A DNA stretch of 63,306 nt from the NCBI GenBank assembly GCA_934548045.1, contig CAKTEM010000014.1, positions 1-63,306 on the forward strand. Direction: 5' to 3'. The stretch's first letter is position 1; each line of letters begins with the position of its first letter. Of this stretch, positions 1-7,870 are shown piece after piece. The notes under the pieces were generated by a model. That model was not told the DNA's origin. It made no database searches and saw only the letters and a list, made by a program, of their open reading frames with translations. A program made the position numbers and the translations under genes. This DNA comes from an uncultured Faecalibacterium sp. (lineage in GTDB: Bacteria > Bacillota > Clostridia > Oscillospirales > Ruminococcaceae).

Positions 1-385
1 TGGAACAATCGCCGTATTTGCTCCGCCAATGGCGGCTTACCACCCATGGTGAAGCGCAACAGATTTTATGCTGCCCAAACAATGGCTGCATGATGTGGTT
101 ACTCTTTGAGTTTTTTCTGTCAACTGATATTGACAATATCACATCGTGATTTCCCCGAATCAGACAGAGCCGCCCCTTCAGCCGACACAGTATTTCGTTG
201 GTTTCCTTTCCGTTGCCAAGAGACAGGTCGCCAAGGATTACCACCTCATCCCGAGCATGGACCTTTTTGTTCCACTTTTCTATCATCACTTCGTTCATTT
301 GCTCGACAGATTCAAAATCACGGTTGTCCATCTCCGTCAGCAGATTTTTATGATAAAAGTGGCAGTCTGCTATGTAATATCTCAT
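1..385 (-). CDS. Metallophosphoesterase, partial, possibly degenerate C-terminus
   Basis: The first 85 or so residues fit the calcineurin-like phosphoesterase fold: IADCHF near the N-terminus (D-x-H metal ligands), VVILGDLS (second metal aspartate) and IRGNHD. A GGAGGTG ribosome site lies just before the ATG at 385. The gene runs off the left edge. The 40 or so residues after GNHD do not resemble the usual continuation of this family, so the 3' part may be frameshifted or broken. The substrate is unknown. A second, complete phosphoesterase lies at 1852-2691. Confidence 0.7.
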   Translation of the reverse strand, partial: MRYYIADCHFYHKNLLTEMDNRDFESVEQMNEVMIEKWNKKVHARDEVVILGDLSLGNGKETNEILCRLKGRLCLIRGNHDVILSISVDRKNSKSNHIMQPLFGQHKICCASPWVVSRHWRSKYGDCS

Positions 386-439
386 GCCCACCTCCAGCTA
401 TTACAACAGCCCTTGTCTAGTCATAAGCGAAATTTCCGT

Positions 440-475
440 TTTATAATTTCGCTTTCATTTCGTTTGAAACGAAAT
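440..475 (-). promoter_or_regulatory. Putative promoter with palindromic operator upstream of the partial phosphoesterase
   Basis: On the minus strand TTCAAA (463-468) and TATAAA (440-445) are 17 nt apart. The -35 is overlapped by the palindrome ATTTCGTTT-N-AAACGAAAT (457-475), and further CGAAAT units lie downstream. This looks like a repressor-controlled promoter for the gene starting at 385. The repressor is unknown. Confidence 0.4.
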
Positions 476-599
476 TCTATAAAAGTCTATTATACGGAGA
501 AAGGCGCACCGTCCGGTACGCCGCACCTCCTGGCTTTTACGCAGCATTCCCCTGCACTCGTGCGGGTTTGAGGTCTCCGCACCGACCATATGCAACAGC

Positions 600-1451
600 T
601 CACATGCCGCCAAGAACCTGCTGGAACACACGATAATTCGTATCATACTGCGCCCCACAGTACACAGCAAACTCAATGGTTTCAAAACGCATCCGGTATT
701 CTTGTACTACCGTTTTCATCGCCTGTGCCACAACCGCCGGCGGGTTGCGGAATGCGCCGCAGCCAAATGCGCCGAGAATTACGACTTCGTTCCCTTTTGC
801 CCATGCAATTTCCAGCACTCTGCACATCCGTTTTTCATGCAAGGTTTGCAGTTCTTCCCTACTGATATGTACGGCGGCATCGCCGTCCCCGGCGTTCATT
901 TCGTTGCTGGGACGCTCCCTCAGATTGGGCGCTGCGCAGGTCAGAACATTTACCGAATACCACTTTTCTTCCGGCATCAGCTGCGGATAATCCGTGTCTG
1001 ATTTAAAGACCATCACGCCCGGCGTATAAATGCAGTCATCGTTATGCAATGGGTCACGGGCACGACGATGGGGTGCGTAAAATTTCTCCCATGCACGCTC
1101 TGCTTTCAGGTTTGGATAGAGCGTAGAACAACGGCAGATCGCTTCTTCCTGCGCAGACGAGCCCTTGATCACACCGCCGCCCGGATTGGTAGCCGATGCA
1201 AAATTCAGAACGCACACTTTCTTTCCTGCATATGCGTAAGGTTCTGCAGCTTCCAAGGTGCGCTTAGGGCTTATCGCAGTCTGCGCTGGTTTCTGATAAA
1301 TCCGATGCTCTGGGCCATACCAGTACCGTCCCGTGCCCGTGAAACACTCTTGCGCAGCACTGGAATTCTTGATTGCAGAGATCAGCCGTTCGTTGCTGCT
1401 GTACAACCGCTGCGTATCTTCAAAAATCTCAACATTCTCCTGTCGTCCCAT
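600..1451 (-). CDS. Bacterial-type poly(ADP-ribose) glycohydrolase (TIGR02452 family)
   Basis: This protein of about 283 residues belongs to the bacterial PARG/macrodomain family, which removes ADP-ribose from modified targets. The PARG signature is visible: NPGGGVIKGSSAQEE (GGG followed by QEE), with LGAFGCGAFRNPP later forming the phosphate-binding loop. The ATG at 1451 is preferred over the GTG at 1457 because the latter overlaps the upstream stop and AGAAGG lies before the ATG. It is translationally coupled to the 125-aa gene upstream. In this accessory region it may counter ADP-ribosylating toxins or belong to a defence module; that role is inference. Confidence 0.85.
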   Translation of the reverse strand: MGRQENVEIFEDTQRLYSSNERLISAIKNSSAAQECFTGTGRYWYGPEHRIYQKPAQTAISPKRTLEAAEPYAYAGKKVCVLNFASATNPGGGVIKGSSAQEEAICRCSTLYPNLKAERAWEKFYAPHRRARDPLHNDDCIYTPGVMVFKSDTDYPQLMPEEKWYSVNVLTCAAPNLRERPSNEMNAGDGDAAVHISREELQTLHEKRMCRVLEIAWAKGNEVVILGAFGCGAFRNPPAVVAQAMKTVVQEYRMRFETIEFAVYCGAQYDTNYRVFQQVLGGM

Positions 1452-1453
1452 TT

Positions 1454-1831
1454 TCACACCTTCTTACGTTCAGTTTCACCCTTCAGCCACTGCGCTGCAG
1501 CCTCCGGCTCTCGCATCACCCACAGGTAAAATTGCCGTACCAAATCTTCCACCTTTATTGTATAGCCTTTGCAGATTTCTTCAAGTACCATCTTATCTTT
1601 TTCTGGCATAGAAATCACATAGAGCCATTCATTATGTTCTTCATCAAAGGCACAGTGCACATCATATGCTGCATCAGGATTCCCCGATACAAGATTGACG
1701 CACTGGGCACCATCTTTCATGGAAATACGAATTTCCGTAATTGGCTGTCCGTTGACAAGAACCGGTGTTTCTTTCCGGTTACTCAGACCACTCGTTGCCT
1801 GAATCAGCTGTTCCAATTTCATTGTTTCCAT
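1454..1831 (-). CDS. Hypothetical protein, 125 aa
   Basis: I do not recognise this gene. It encodes a soluble, mixed-charge protein with no signal peptide or membrane segment. The N-terminal half (LVNGQPITEIRISMKDG) reads as beta strands and the C-terminal half as helices. GGGAG precedes the ATG at 1831. It overlaps the PARG gene start region, so the two are probably co-translated. No catalytic motif is visible. Confidence 0.65.
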   Translation of the reverse strand: METMKLEQLIQATSGLSNRKETPVLVNGQPITEIRISMKDGAQCVNLVSGNPDAAYDVHCAFDEEHNEWLYVISMPEKDKMVLEEICKGYTIKVEDLVRQFYLWVMREPEAAAQWLKGETERKKV

Positions 1832-1851
1832 GTTATTTTCTCCCGTTACTT

Positions 1852-2691
1852 TTACAATCCATCATAGTTTATCGGATTAAAAGGACAGTCCATGCATCGG
1901 CACTCCAACTCTCCATCTTCATCCAGATAATAGTTGTCCCCGTTTACATCACATTCATCGCACCGATCAAAGTCATCCTGTAGGTTCTCCTCATCTTTTG
2001 ACGGAAATTCATCAAAATCGTTGTACATAAATTGAATTTTATCGATTTTCTTGGCAGTGTGGTAATGCCCGCAATACCACCTGTCATAATATAGTTGCTC
2101 CTCGATGCTATCCAACCATTGCTCGGTTGACTTATCCACTGTACTCTGGTTGATCATTGGCAGAAATACTTCTGTTGGCTCATATTTTAAAGGTGCAGTA
2201 TGTGTTAGGACCACATCAACGTCCCAGTCCATCCCTTCCAGCTTTTCTTCCACCTGACGTTTAATTTCATCAGATGGCTGCTCATCCGGCCACCATGCCA
2301 GGCCATGCAGCAGGCGATAATTCTTGTCCACGCTGTATGCACCGCCGACTACAAAAGTGAACAGGCCGTTCAGCTCATACAGTTCAGCATCCTTGGCAAA
2401 CAGGATATGCGGATAGTCGTCTTCCATGTAAACTTTGCCGCCGTTCCAGTCTGCTTCATGGTATGTCGGGATCGTCTGCGGCCGCATTTCATGATTGCCA
2501 TGGATCGCAAAAATCGTAATGGGCAGCGATTCCAGATACTTTTTCTTTCGTTTATCCTGTTCGGGTCCATAGTAATTGATACCTGCGTCACCCAGAATGA
2601 TCAGAACATCGTCTTTGCTGGTCTGCATTTTTTTGCAGAATCGTTCAACATTTCGGAAATCTCCGTGGGTATCTCCTGTGATATAAATCAT
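1852..2691 (-). CDS. Metallophosphoesterase family protein
   Basis: Calcineurin-like phosphoesterase of about 279 residues. The metal-binding motifs are in order: ITGDTHGD (D-x-H), LILGDAG, IHGNHE, VLTHTAP and CGHYHTAK. The C-terminus carries a Cys-rich tail (CDECDVNGDN, then CRCMDCPF) that may bind zinc. I start at the ATG at 2691, which has AAGGCGG upstream and puts the beta-strand MIYITGD at the N-terminus, rather than six residues earlier. The substrate (nucleotide, RNA or protein phosphate) is not evident. It is the largest recognisable enzyme of this cargo segment. Confidence 0.85.
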   Translation of the reverse strand: MIYITGDTHGDFRNVERFCKKMQTSKDDVLIILGDAGINYYGPEQDKRKKKYLESLPITIFAIHGNHEMRPQTIPTYHEADWNGGKVYMEDDYPHILFAKDAELYELNGLFTFVVGGAYSVDKNYRLLHGLAWWPDEQPSDEIKRQVEEKLEGMDWDVDVVLTHTAPLKYEPTEVFLPMINQSTVDKSTEQWLDSIEEQLYYDRWYCGHYHTAKKIDKIQFMYNDFDEFPSKDEENLQDDFDRCDECDVNGDNYYLDEDGELECRCMDCPFNPINYDGL

Positions 2692-2800
2692 GTGCTCACC
2701 GCCTTGCAATTTTCAATTCTAACATATATAATAATAGGGATAGGACTCCCCACACCTCTCGTTTTCGATGTGTCCCATGGGGAGACATTTTTATTTATGG

Positions 2801-2986
2801 CTAAATGTTTTTATCTTCCCGATCCATAACAGCCTGCAAATAGTTGGGTATCGCTTCTTCCAGTGTTGCACCATAGCTTTGCAGTCGCTTTTCCAGATCA
2901 CACTTTTTCTGCTCGGACATCCGAAAGCTGTAAATGTAATTATTCCGCTCTGGGTCATATTGGATATCTAACAGCATATCGCTCAT
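2801..2986 (-). CDS. Hypothetical protein, 61 aa
   Basis: Small unrecognised protein. I start at the ATG at 2986 (MSDML), which has AAAGGGG upstream; a longer in-frame start overlaps the previous gene. The sequence reads as a beta hairpin (LLDIQYDPERNNYIYSFRMS) followed by a charged helix. Its position directly after the 426-aa gene suggests the same transcript. Confidence 0.55.
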   Translation of the reverse strand: MSDMLLDIQYDPERNNYIYSFRMSEQKKCDLEKRLQSYGATLEEAIPNYLQAVMDREDKNI

Positions 2987-3000
2987 TACTGTTTTCCCCT

Positions 3001-4281
3001 TTACAGAAGTTTGCATTCTGTTTCTGGCTGCCAGATGGCTTTTGCAGCAACTCGCTCTGGGTTTTCATCGTCAGACAAATGCACGGCATCCGTAATTTCG
3101 TACTGCATAATACGATCAACATAGGAAGTTGACCTTGCCTGCGGCACAATGCCGATCATATCGGTTTCCTCAAAGCGCGCTGCCATCTTCAATCCATCAT
3201 AGATTTTTACCGGCAATCCCGCTTTGCGCATGGCAAGGTAGCTGCGAATCGTATCTTTGCTACGATGATAAGTGCTGCCGGAGAGACCGTAATAAAATCC
3301 ATTTGACGATTTCATGACCTGCAGGTGCATACTATATTCCACAGAACCGGATGGTATGATTTCCCATGGATGGTGCCCGTTGAATTCATAGTATGGCCCT
3401 TTTTGATTGCGCCATTCGGCAAATGCAGCGGCATCATCCAATGGCACGCAGGACAGACCATCATCCCGGCCGTCTGCGAACATATAATACAGTTCTTTCG
3501 GCGTTGTTCCGTTATACCACAGGTGTTCCTCCTTGGAGTCCTTGAAAGGAAAATGCACCCTCTGTTCCATCTGAACGGCTTTATAGCACACTGCGCAGGC
3601 TTCATAAAAATCACGAGCTGTCATGTGCTGCTGACAGTTCTCTGGAATATAATCCGTCGAGAACTCATCCTTGCAGCGCAAAAATTCTTCAATCTGCCAA
3701 TCCTTAAATGCGCCGCGGTAATCTGCACGGTCTTCCTGGTAAATATCCCAATAGTCTTTCCGGGAGATCACACCGTATTTATAGTCATCCGGCAGCTTTT
3801 CCTGAATCTCAGCATTATAAGTGCCAGTGCGCAGCTTGTCCAGAACACTACTTGCCATTTGAATCAGCCAGTCGATCAGTTCGATTGCATTGAACGGATT
3901 TTCGTCCTCATTGGGATCATTGATGCTCAGGACGGGTTTCCCATTCAGAAACACGCCAAAGAACGCCCCTTTTCGACAATCCGTGTGATGTACCGATACA
4001 AGCCTGTACCAGTATTCTTCTTTCGGATATTGCTCCTGCATGGCTTCCGCAAGTTCTTCTTCGGTAGCATCTTCGTCGTAATACCGTTGAAAATCCTCGA
4101 CGCTGCCGCGCTCTGCTGTGATCCAGAATTCACGGCGGTTATCCCGGCCGACAGGGGCAATCTGGTCAGTCAGGTGGAATAAGTGCATCAAGGCGTGCTG
4201 GCTCTTTTCATCCAAGGTTCGCAGTGTCCAACTGCATCTACACATGACACCGATCCAGTAGTCCACATCAAATACGTTCAT
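3001..4281 (-). CDS. Hypothetical protein, 426 aa
   Basis: Large soluble protein that I do not recognise. It is rich in aromatic and acidic residues, with no signal peptide, membrane helix or obvious nucleotide-binding loop. Paired histidine and cysteine residues (VHHTDC, FNGHHPWE) are scattered rather than in a known catalytic spacing. AGAAGG precedes the ATG. It sits in the run of small orphan genes behind the recombinase operon and is the biggest unexplained reading frame of the island. A role in host interaction or phage conflict is only a guess from location. Confidence 0.7.
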   Translation of the reverse strand: MNVFDVDYWIGVMCRCSWTLRTLDEKSQHALMHLFHLTDQIAPVGRDNRREFWITAERGSVEDFQRYYDEDATEEELAEAMQEQYPKEEYWYRLVSVHHTDCRKGAFFGVFLNGKPVLSINDPNEDENPFNAIELIDWLIQMASSVLDKLRTGTYNAEIQEKLPDDYKYGVISRKDYWDIYQEDRADYRGAFKDWQIEEFLRCKDEFSTDYIPENCQQHMTARDFYEACAVCYKAVQMEQRVHFPFKDSKEEHLWYNGTTPKELYYMFADGRDDGLSCVPLDDAAAFAEWRNQKGPYYEFNGHHPWEIIPSGSVEYSMHLQVMKSSNGFYYGLSGSTYHRSKDTIRSYLAMRKAGLPVKIYDGLKMAARFEETDMIGIVPQARSTSYVDRIMQYEITDAVHLSDDENPERVAAKAIWQPETECKLL

Positions 4282-4306
4282 CCGTCAGCCTTCTTTCCAT
4301 GCAACG

Positions 4307-4612
4307 TCATATTCTTTCCGTAAAATGTTGCCGCGCATCTTCTGCTGGAATCCAACCATTTTCCTCGCCAGATATCCGCCCTATTGCCAGATCATCCATG
4401 AGAAGCTGCCGGGATTGCTCCTCAATGATATCTCCTAGCTCTTGGATTCGGTCTGCCAGATAGCAGCATAGATTTTTCAGGAACTGCGTATCCTTGTCTG
4501 CCAGCAGTGCAGTGCGTTCTTCTTTTGTCAGATCCGTAAAACACACCGACTGCCCCACGCCGTCCCGCACTATACGGAAATAGCAGCCATCAAGTTCTCG
4601 GTTCACGCTCAA
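4307..4612 (-). CDS. Hypothetical protein, 101 aa
   Basis: Short helical protein with no recognised domain. It overlaps the 77-aa gene upstream by about 23 bp and probably starts at TTG (4612) or GTG (4606), with AAGGAG directly upstream; no ATG fits. The overlap implies translational coupling. Confidence 0.55.
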   Translation of the reverse strand: MSVNRELDGCYFRIVRDGVGQSVCFTDLTKEERTALLADKDTQFLKNLCCYLADRIQELGDIIEEQSRQLLMDDLAIGRISGEENGWIPAEDARQHFTERI

Positions 4613-4823
4613 TCAACTCCTTAGTTTCCGGCAAGCCGCATAGTTCTGCCATTCGATCGTATAATTCGGCACTCAGCACGATGTAATCTTCCCCCGCTTG
4701 CGTACGGATCACCGCAGGGTTTCCGAATCTGCGGAAGAAATCTTCCTTTCCAATGTTCTCTGCAAATTCATCTTCTGTCATTGTTGGCAGGTACATAAAC
4801 TTATCGGTTTTCATTTTCCTCAC
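4590..4823 (-). CDS. Small protein with Phd/YefM-like segment, 77 aa
   Basis: The stretch NPAVIRTQAGEDYIVLSAELYDRM resembles the core of Phd/YefM antitoxins (NPAVITRNGKPVAVLLSPEEY type), which bind DNA and neutralise a toxin. The protein is shorter than typical Phd family members and its N-terminus is different. Overlapping genes on both sides (4307-4612 and 4801-5013) could include a partner, but none looks like a RelE, Doc or YoeB toxin. Antitoxin function is inference at low confidence. Confidence 0.5.
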   Translation of the reverse strand: MRKMKTDKFMYLPTMTEDEFAENIGKEDFFRRFGNPAVIRTQAGEDYIVLSAELYDRMAELCGLPETKELIEREPRT

Positions 4824-5013
4824 CGCCTCCGCAATTCAGTGCCGTCCTTGCCCGCACCGCCCATTGCTGTGCCTGCTCAATGTGCCAGTTAGCGATTGCC
4901 TCGTCCAGATCATACTCTTTTACAATTATTTTGTGCAGTATATCTGCTTCTCCACCGGCTAGTAAAAAGCCTTCTGCGAAATCCATCGCACCAATTTCGT
5001 TATAGCCAGACAT
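4801..5013 (-). CDS. Hypothetical protein, 70 aa
   Basis: Small acidic, mostly helical protein with no recognised domain. I choose the ATG at 5013 (MSGYNEIG), with AAAGGAG upstream, over an in-frame start 15 codons earlier that lies too close to the previous gene. It overlaps the next gene by 23 bp. Confidence 0.5.
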   Translation of the reverse strand: MSGYNEIGAMDFAEGFLLAGGEADILHKIIVKEYDLDEAIANWHIEQAQQWAVRARTALNCGGGEENENR

Positions 5014-5066
5014 CCTACATTCTGCTCCTTTCCCTGCACGAGTGGCACTGGAAGCCATTTTTCACA

Positions 5067-5906
5067 TTATTCTTCTCCAAATTCATCCTCATCTGAGGTC
5101 TGTTTTCCGCCATAGAGTTTTTTCAGCGAAAGGCGGAACTTACTTTTCTTATTGTACTCAATGATCATCGCCTCGGAATAACCCAGAGCACCGGGGCGGC
5201 GTTCTTTGGCCGCACGGATAATCGCCTTCACCGACACTCGGCCAACATGGTCTTTGAATACATCCTCTTTTAAGGAATCCCCATACGCCACAACGATGCG
5301 GGCAATGCCCATCAGGATACTGCCGGAAAGAGAGTTGTTTTCACCTTCCCATGTAGCGATTGCAAGCCGGAGGGTCGTATCCAGAACGGCCTGCCCGTAT
5401 TTGTCATAGATACGTTCCAGTGTAGATACTGCACTGATGCCGTTTTTCGCTTTGGTCGAGGTGATTGCCAGCCCATAGGACTGCACAATGGCCTCGATCA
5501 TTTTCTGTTTGGGGTCATCCGCTTCGATGTGTGCCTTGAAGGTCTCGAAAGAGGACAGCGCCTTGACGTGCTTTTGCTGGTCGGCAAAGATATGGGCTTC
5601 TTCCTTATATTTCAGGTCATCGTAGATCATGCACCACACCGGAGTATCACGGGAGCCGGATTCGCTGGCGATGATTTCGATGGTGTGCTGGCCGTCAAAC
5701 ACATAGTTGATGCCGTCCCGGCGGCTCACTTTCACCGGGTTGATCTGGTAAACGTCAAATTCTTCCAGAGCTTTTCGAATATGATTTTCGGATAGCGGGC
5801 GCTGGTACTCCTGATTGGAGACCAGATTTCGGATGGGGATCAATTCAAAGGACACATCCGGGATGCAGCGCCGCTGCGCTTCTGTCAGCATATCTCCAGG
5901 GATCAT
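5067..5906 (-). CDS. ParB-like nuclease-domain protein (DUF6551-like)
   Basis: 279 residues. The N-terminal half looks like a ParB/sulfiredoxin fold: LVSNQEYQRPLSENHIRKAL, then a segment ending in DGQHTIEI that places the conserved GQH/GxH turn. A helical C-terminal part follows, with a charged tail. It resembles ParB-like proteins of mobile elements and phages rather than chromosomal ParB. The start overlaps the stop of the previous gene (ATGA), so it is coupled to the other ParB-like gene. Likely DNA binding or nucleotide-dependent clamping on element DNA; no activity can be read from sequence. Confidence 0.7.
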   Translation of the reverse strand: MIPGDMLTEAQRRCIPDVSFELIPIRNLVSNQEYQRPLSENHIRKALEEFDVYQINPVKVSRRDGINYVFDGQHTIEIIASESGSRDTPVWCMIYDDLKYKEEAHIFADQQKHVKALSSFETFKAHIEADDPKQKMIEAIVQSYGLAITSTKAKNGISAVSTLERIYDKYGQAVLDTTLRLAIATWEGENNSLSGSILMGIARIVVAYGDSLKEDVFKDHVGRVSVKAIIRAAKERRPGALGYSEAMIIEYNKKSKFRLSLKKLYGGKQTSDEDEFGEE

Positions 5907-6811
5907 TTTTCAATTACCTCCAGCGTCTGCGTAATTTGTTCTTCCAATCTGCGCAGGATCATGGCAAGCTGCGTCTTGGTCTGTTCGGACACCAAATCGA
6001 TATCTGTCTTTGCCCGGGTGCGCGCGATGGCATTCATCCATGTTGGAATCGTCAGCGCCAGCCCACGGAATTCCATGTCCGGGTCAAACAGCGGCATCTC
6101 CTTGATGCCCATCTCCAGCGGTGTCGCCTGCTCCGCCTTTTCTTCTTTCTTCTCGCCTTCTGCTGCTTTTTTACGCGGCTTTCGCTGGCGCATTTTTATA
6201 TCATCATGTAGCAATCTGCGGCGCGTGCTGATCAGTTTCGCAGGTTCCATCTCCGAATACTTTATGACTTTTCCGTAAGTAAGTTGAATTTTCTCTGCAA
6301 GGATGGCTTCAAACATCGTCATGTCCTTTTCAGCAATTTGATCCAGCTGAAGTGCCAGAGTTCCATACTTCCGCACCGTGCCTGGATTCATGCTGGTTTC
6401 TTCTGCCAGTGTACCGCATACTGCGCCCACCCGATCCAGTTTTTTTACATAGGTAATATGTACCTTCTCTGGATTCTGTTTGTAGATCATCCGTTCAAGA
6501 ATGTATCTCTTTCCAAGAAGATACCGAAACGCAGCGGAATTGGGCTTAGCCGACGCAAGATGTTTTTTGCAGATCCACAGCAACGCTTCATCCTTGGTGG
6601 CAAAGTCCATCTCTACCGTTTCATATTCCATTTCCTCATAGCTGCAAATTTCATAACGCTTGTGTCCATCCAGGATGCAGCCGTGCCACACTGCAATGGG
6701 TTCCTTGCAGCCTTCCCGGATCAGGCTGTTTTCCAGCCTGCGTTCTTCCTCCGGTGACAGTGGAACGCTCAACCGTTTGAACTCCGGGTCGATTTGCCAG
6801 ACCTGCTTCAT
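5903..6811 (-). CDS. ParB N-terminal domain protein
   Basis: 302 residues. The first 100 contain ParB-type landmarks: LSPEEERRLENSLIREGCKEPIAV... and LDGHKRYEIC (the G-H-x-R box). A helix-turn-helix-like region follows (GTLAEETSMNPGTVRKYG), then a basic linker (RQRKPRKKAAEGEKKEEK) and a helical C-terminus. It is probably a CTPase/DNA-binding protein of the mobile element. It is translated just before the second ParB-like protein with a 4-bp overlap, so the two may act as a pair. Confidence 0.8.
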   Translation of the reverse strand: MKQVWQIDPEFKRLSVPLSPEEERRLENSLIREGCKEPIAVWHGCILDGHKRYEICSYEEMEYETVEMDFATKDEALLWICKKHLASAKPNSAAFRYLLGKRYILERMIYKQNPEKVHITYVKKLDRVGAVCGTLAEETSMNPGTVRKYGTLALQLDQIAEKDMTMFEAILAEKIQLTYGKVIKYSEMEPAKLISTRRRLLHDDIKMRQRKPRKKAAEGEKKEEKAEQATPLEMGIKEMPLFDPDMEFRGLALTIPTWMNAIARTRAKTDIDLVSEQTKTQLAMILRRLEEQITQTLEVIEK

Positions 6812-6821
6812 GTGTTCTCCC

Positions 6822-7181
6822 TCATTCCGCTTCCATGATGGTTTCGATATCGTTCATGTCAAAGACGGCTGCATTCTGCTCCTTCAGCAGCCTTCCGTGC
6901 AGCAGGCAGGAGTTCTGTTCCCCGATCTGCGGTGCCACCGTACAGATGCCGTCCAACAGCACCTTACTGTAAATACAAAACATATTGTCCTCTATATACC
7001 GGACGCGCATGGCCTCCTTGTCACATTCTTTTGCCGCCAGTACCACCAGCTTTTTACTTTTCGGATGGATGCCAAGCGACACGAATTCCGGGTTCCCGAT
7101 GGCTTTCAGCGTCGTGTGATGGACGTAGATGCGGTTATACTTGGCACTGATGCGCAGCCCCAGCTCGTTGTCCTGTTTCAT
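6822..7181 (-). CDS. Recombinase-associated protein, 119 aa, shares a domain with the recombinase C-terminus
   Basis: I know of no named family for it. Residues 5-110 follow the same pattern as residues 411-522 of the large serine recombinase and 46-158 of the 230-aa protein. There is a strand pair around GLRISAKYNRIYV, the centre PEFVSLGIHPKSKKLVVL (matching NYVELLVHPLRKEIAV in the recombinase), then LHGRLLKEQNAAVFD (matching YGRIYRDGQDAACIY). ATGA overlap with the upstream gene. Probably a small accessory subunit for DNA binding or synapsis; function is inference. Confidence 0.65.
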   Translation of the reverse strand: MKQDNELGLRISAKYNRIYVHHTTLKAIGNPEFVSLGIHPKSKKLVVLAAKECDKEAMRVRYIEDNMFCIYSKVLLDGICTVAPQIGEQNSCLLHGRLLKEQNAAVFDMNDIETIMEAE

Positions 7182-7870
7182 AAGGGATCACCTATACTTT
7201 CCTGCTGCGGCGGCTGTGCCTGCGGATGCACTTCGGTTTTCTTCCCGTTCACTGTGATGACCGTGTAGTTATCAAAGGTCTTGACCTCCAGAGAACGGCG
7301 GCTCTCGGAATAGGTCGGGCCAAACTTGCCGCTCCACTGTTCTGCAAAGATGGACTGGCGGCTGCTGATCTTCTTGCCGTCCCGATTGACCACCTTGGGG
7401 AAACATTCGCTGGACGTGAGATCAAAAGCGATCAGGGCTTTTCCATTGGCCTGCACCATCTTGCCCAGCACCTTATACCGATAATCCGGATTCCAGTCCA
7501 TGAGTTCACAAATCGTCAGAACAAAAAGTTCCCCTGTCCGCTGGGTTGGGTATCGTTTTCCTTCTTTTGTTTTACCCCAGCGGTATCCGGTGATCTCAAT
7601 TTCATCGCAGGGCTTGAGCAGGAGTTTCTTCTCTTTTCGGTTGACAAGGATCTGCACATATTCCACATCCGGCATCAGACGAACACAGGCGGTGTTCACG
7701 CCAATCTTGTCCACATTCACCGTCAAAGCCGGTTCCTTGATGTGGGCGAAAAACTCCGGGCGGACAATCTCATATTCACTAAGGTCGATTTCTTCTTCAC
7801 CTGTCATCGTCATCTGCGCCGCCCCAACTGCATCCGGCAGCAGGCTCATCTGTGCATTCTCTTCCATCAT
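7178..7870 (-). CDS. Recombinase-associated protein, 230 aa, shares a domain with the recombinase C-terminus
   Basis: Residues 28-90 align without large gaps to residues 393-455 of the adjacent recombinase: IDLSEYEIVRPEFF against FDLSGYEVADFKLF, and EYVQILVNRKEKKLLLKP against NYVELLVHPLRKEIAVRP. A second shared block follows (FVLTICELMDWNPDYRYKVLG against YIQTLYQIFGWEQDNNYKLYG). The C-terminal 60 residues are unique. It starts within the recombinase stop region, giving a 4-bp overlap. It may be a split-off copy of the recombinase's C-terminal module, acting in target binding or directionality; that is inference. Confidence 0.65.
   Translation of the reverse strand: MMEENAQMSLLPDAVGAAQMTMTGEEEIDLSEYEIVRPEFFAHIKEPALTVNVDKIGVNTACVRLMPDVEYVQILVNRKEKKLLLKPCDEIEITGYRWGKTKEGKRYPTQRTGELFVLTICELMDWNPDYRYKVLGKMVQANGKALIAFDLTSSECFPKVVNRDGKKISSRQSIFAEQWSGKFGPTYSESRRSLEVKTFDNYTVITVNGKKTEVHPQAQPPQQESIGDPL

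Noticed and set aside
61..120. A third copy of the structured RNA near TTATGCTGCCC
   Set aside because: Only the loop heptamer matches; the covarying stem and the AGGCAAC tail are missing.
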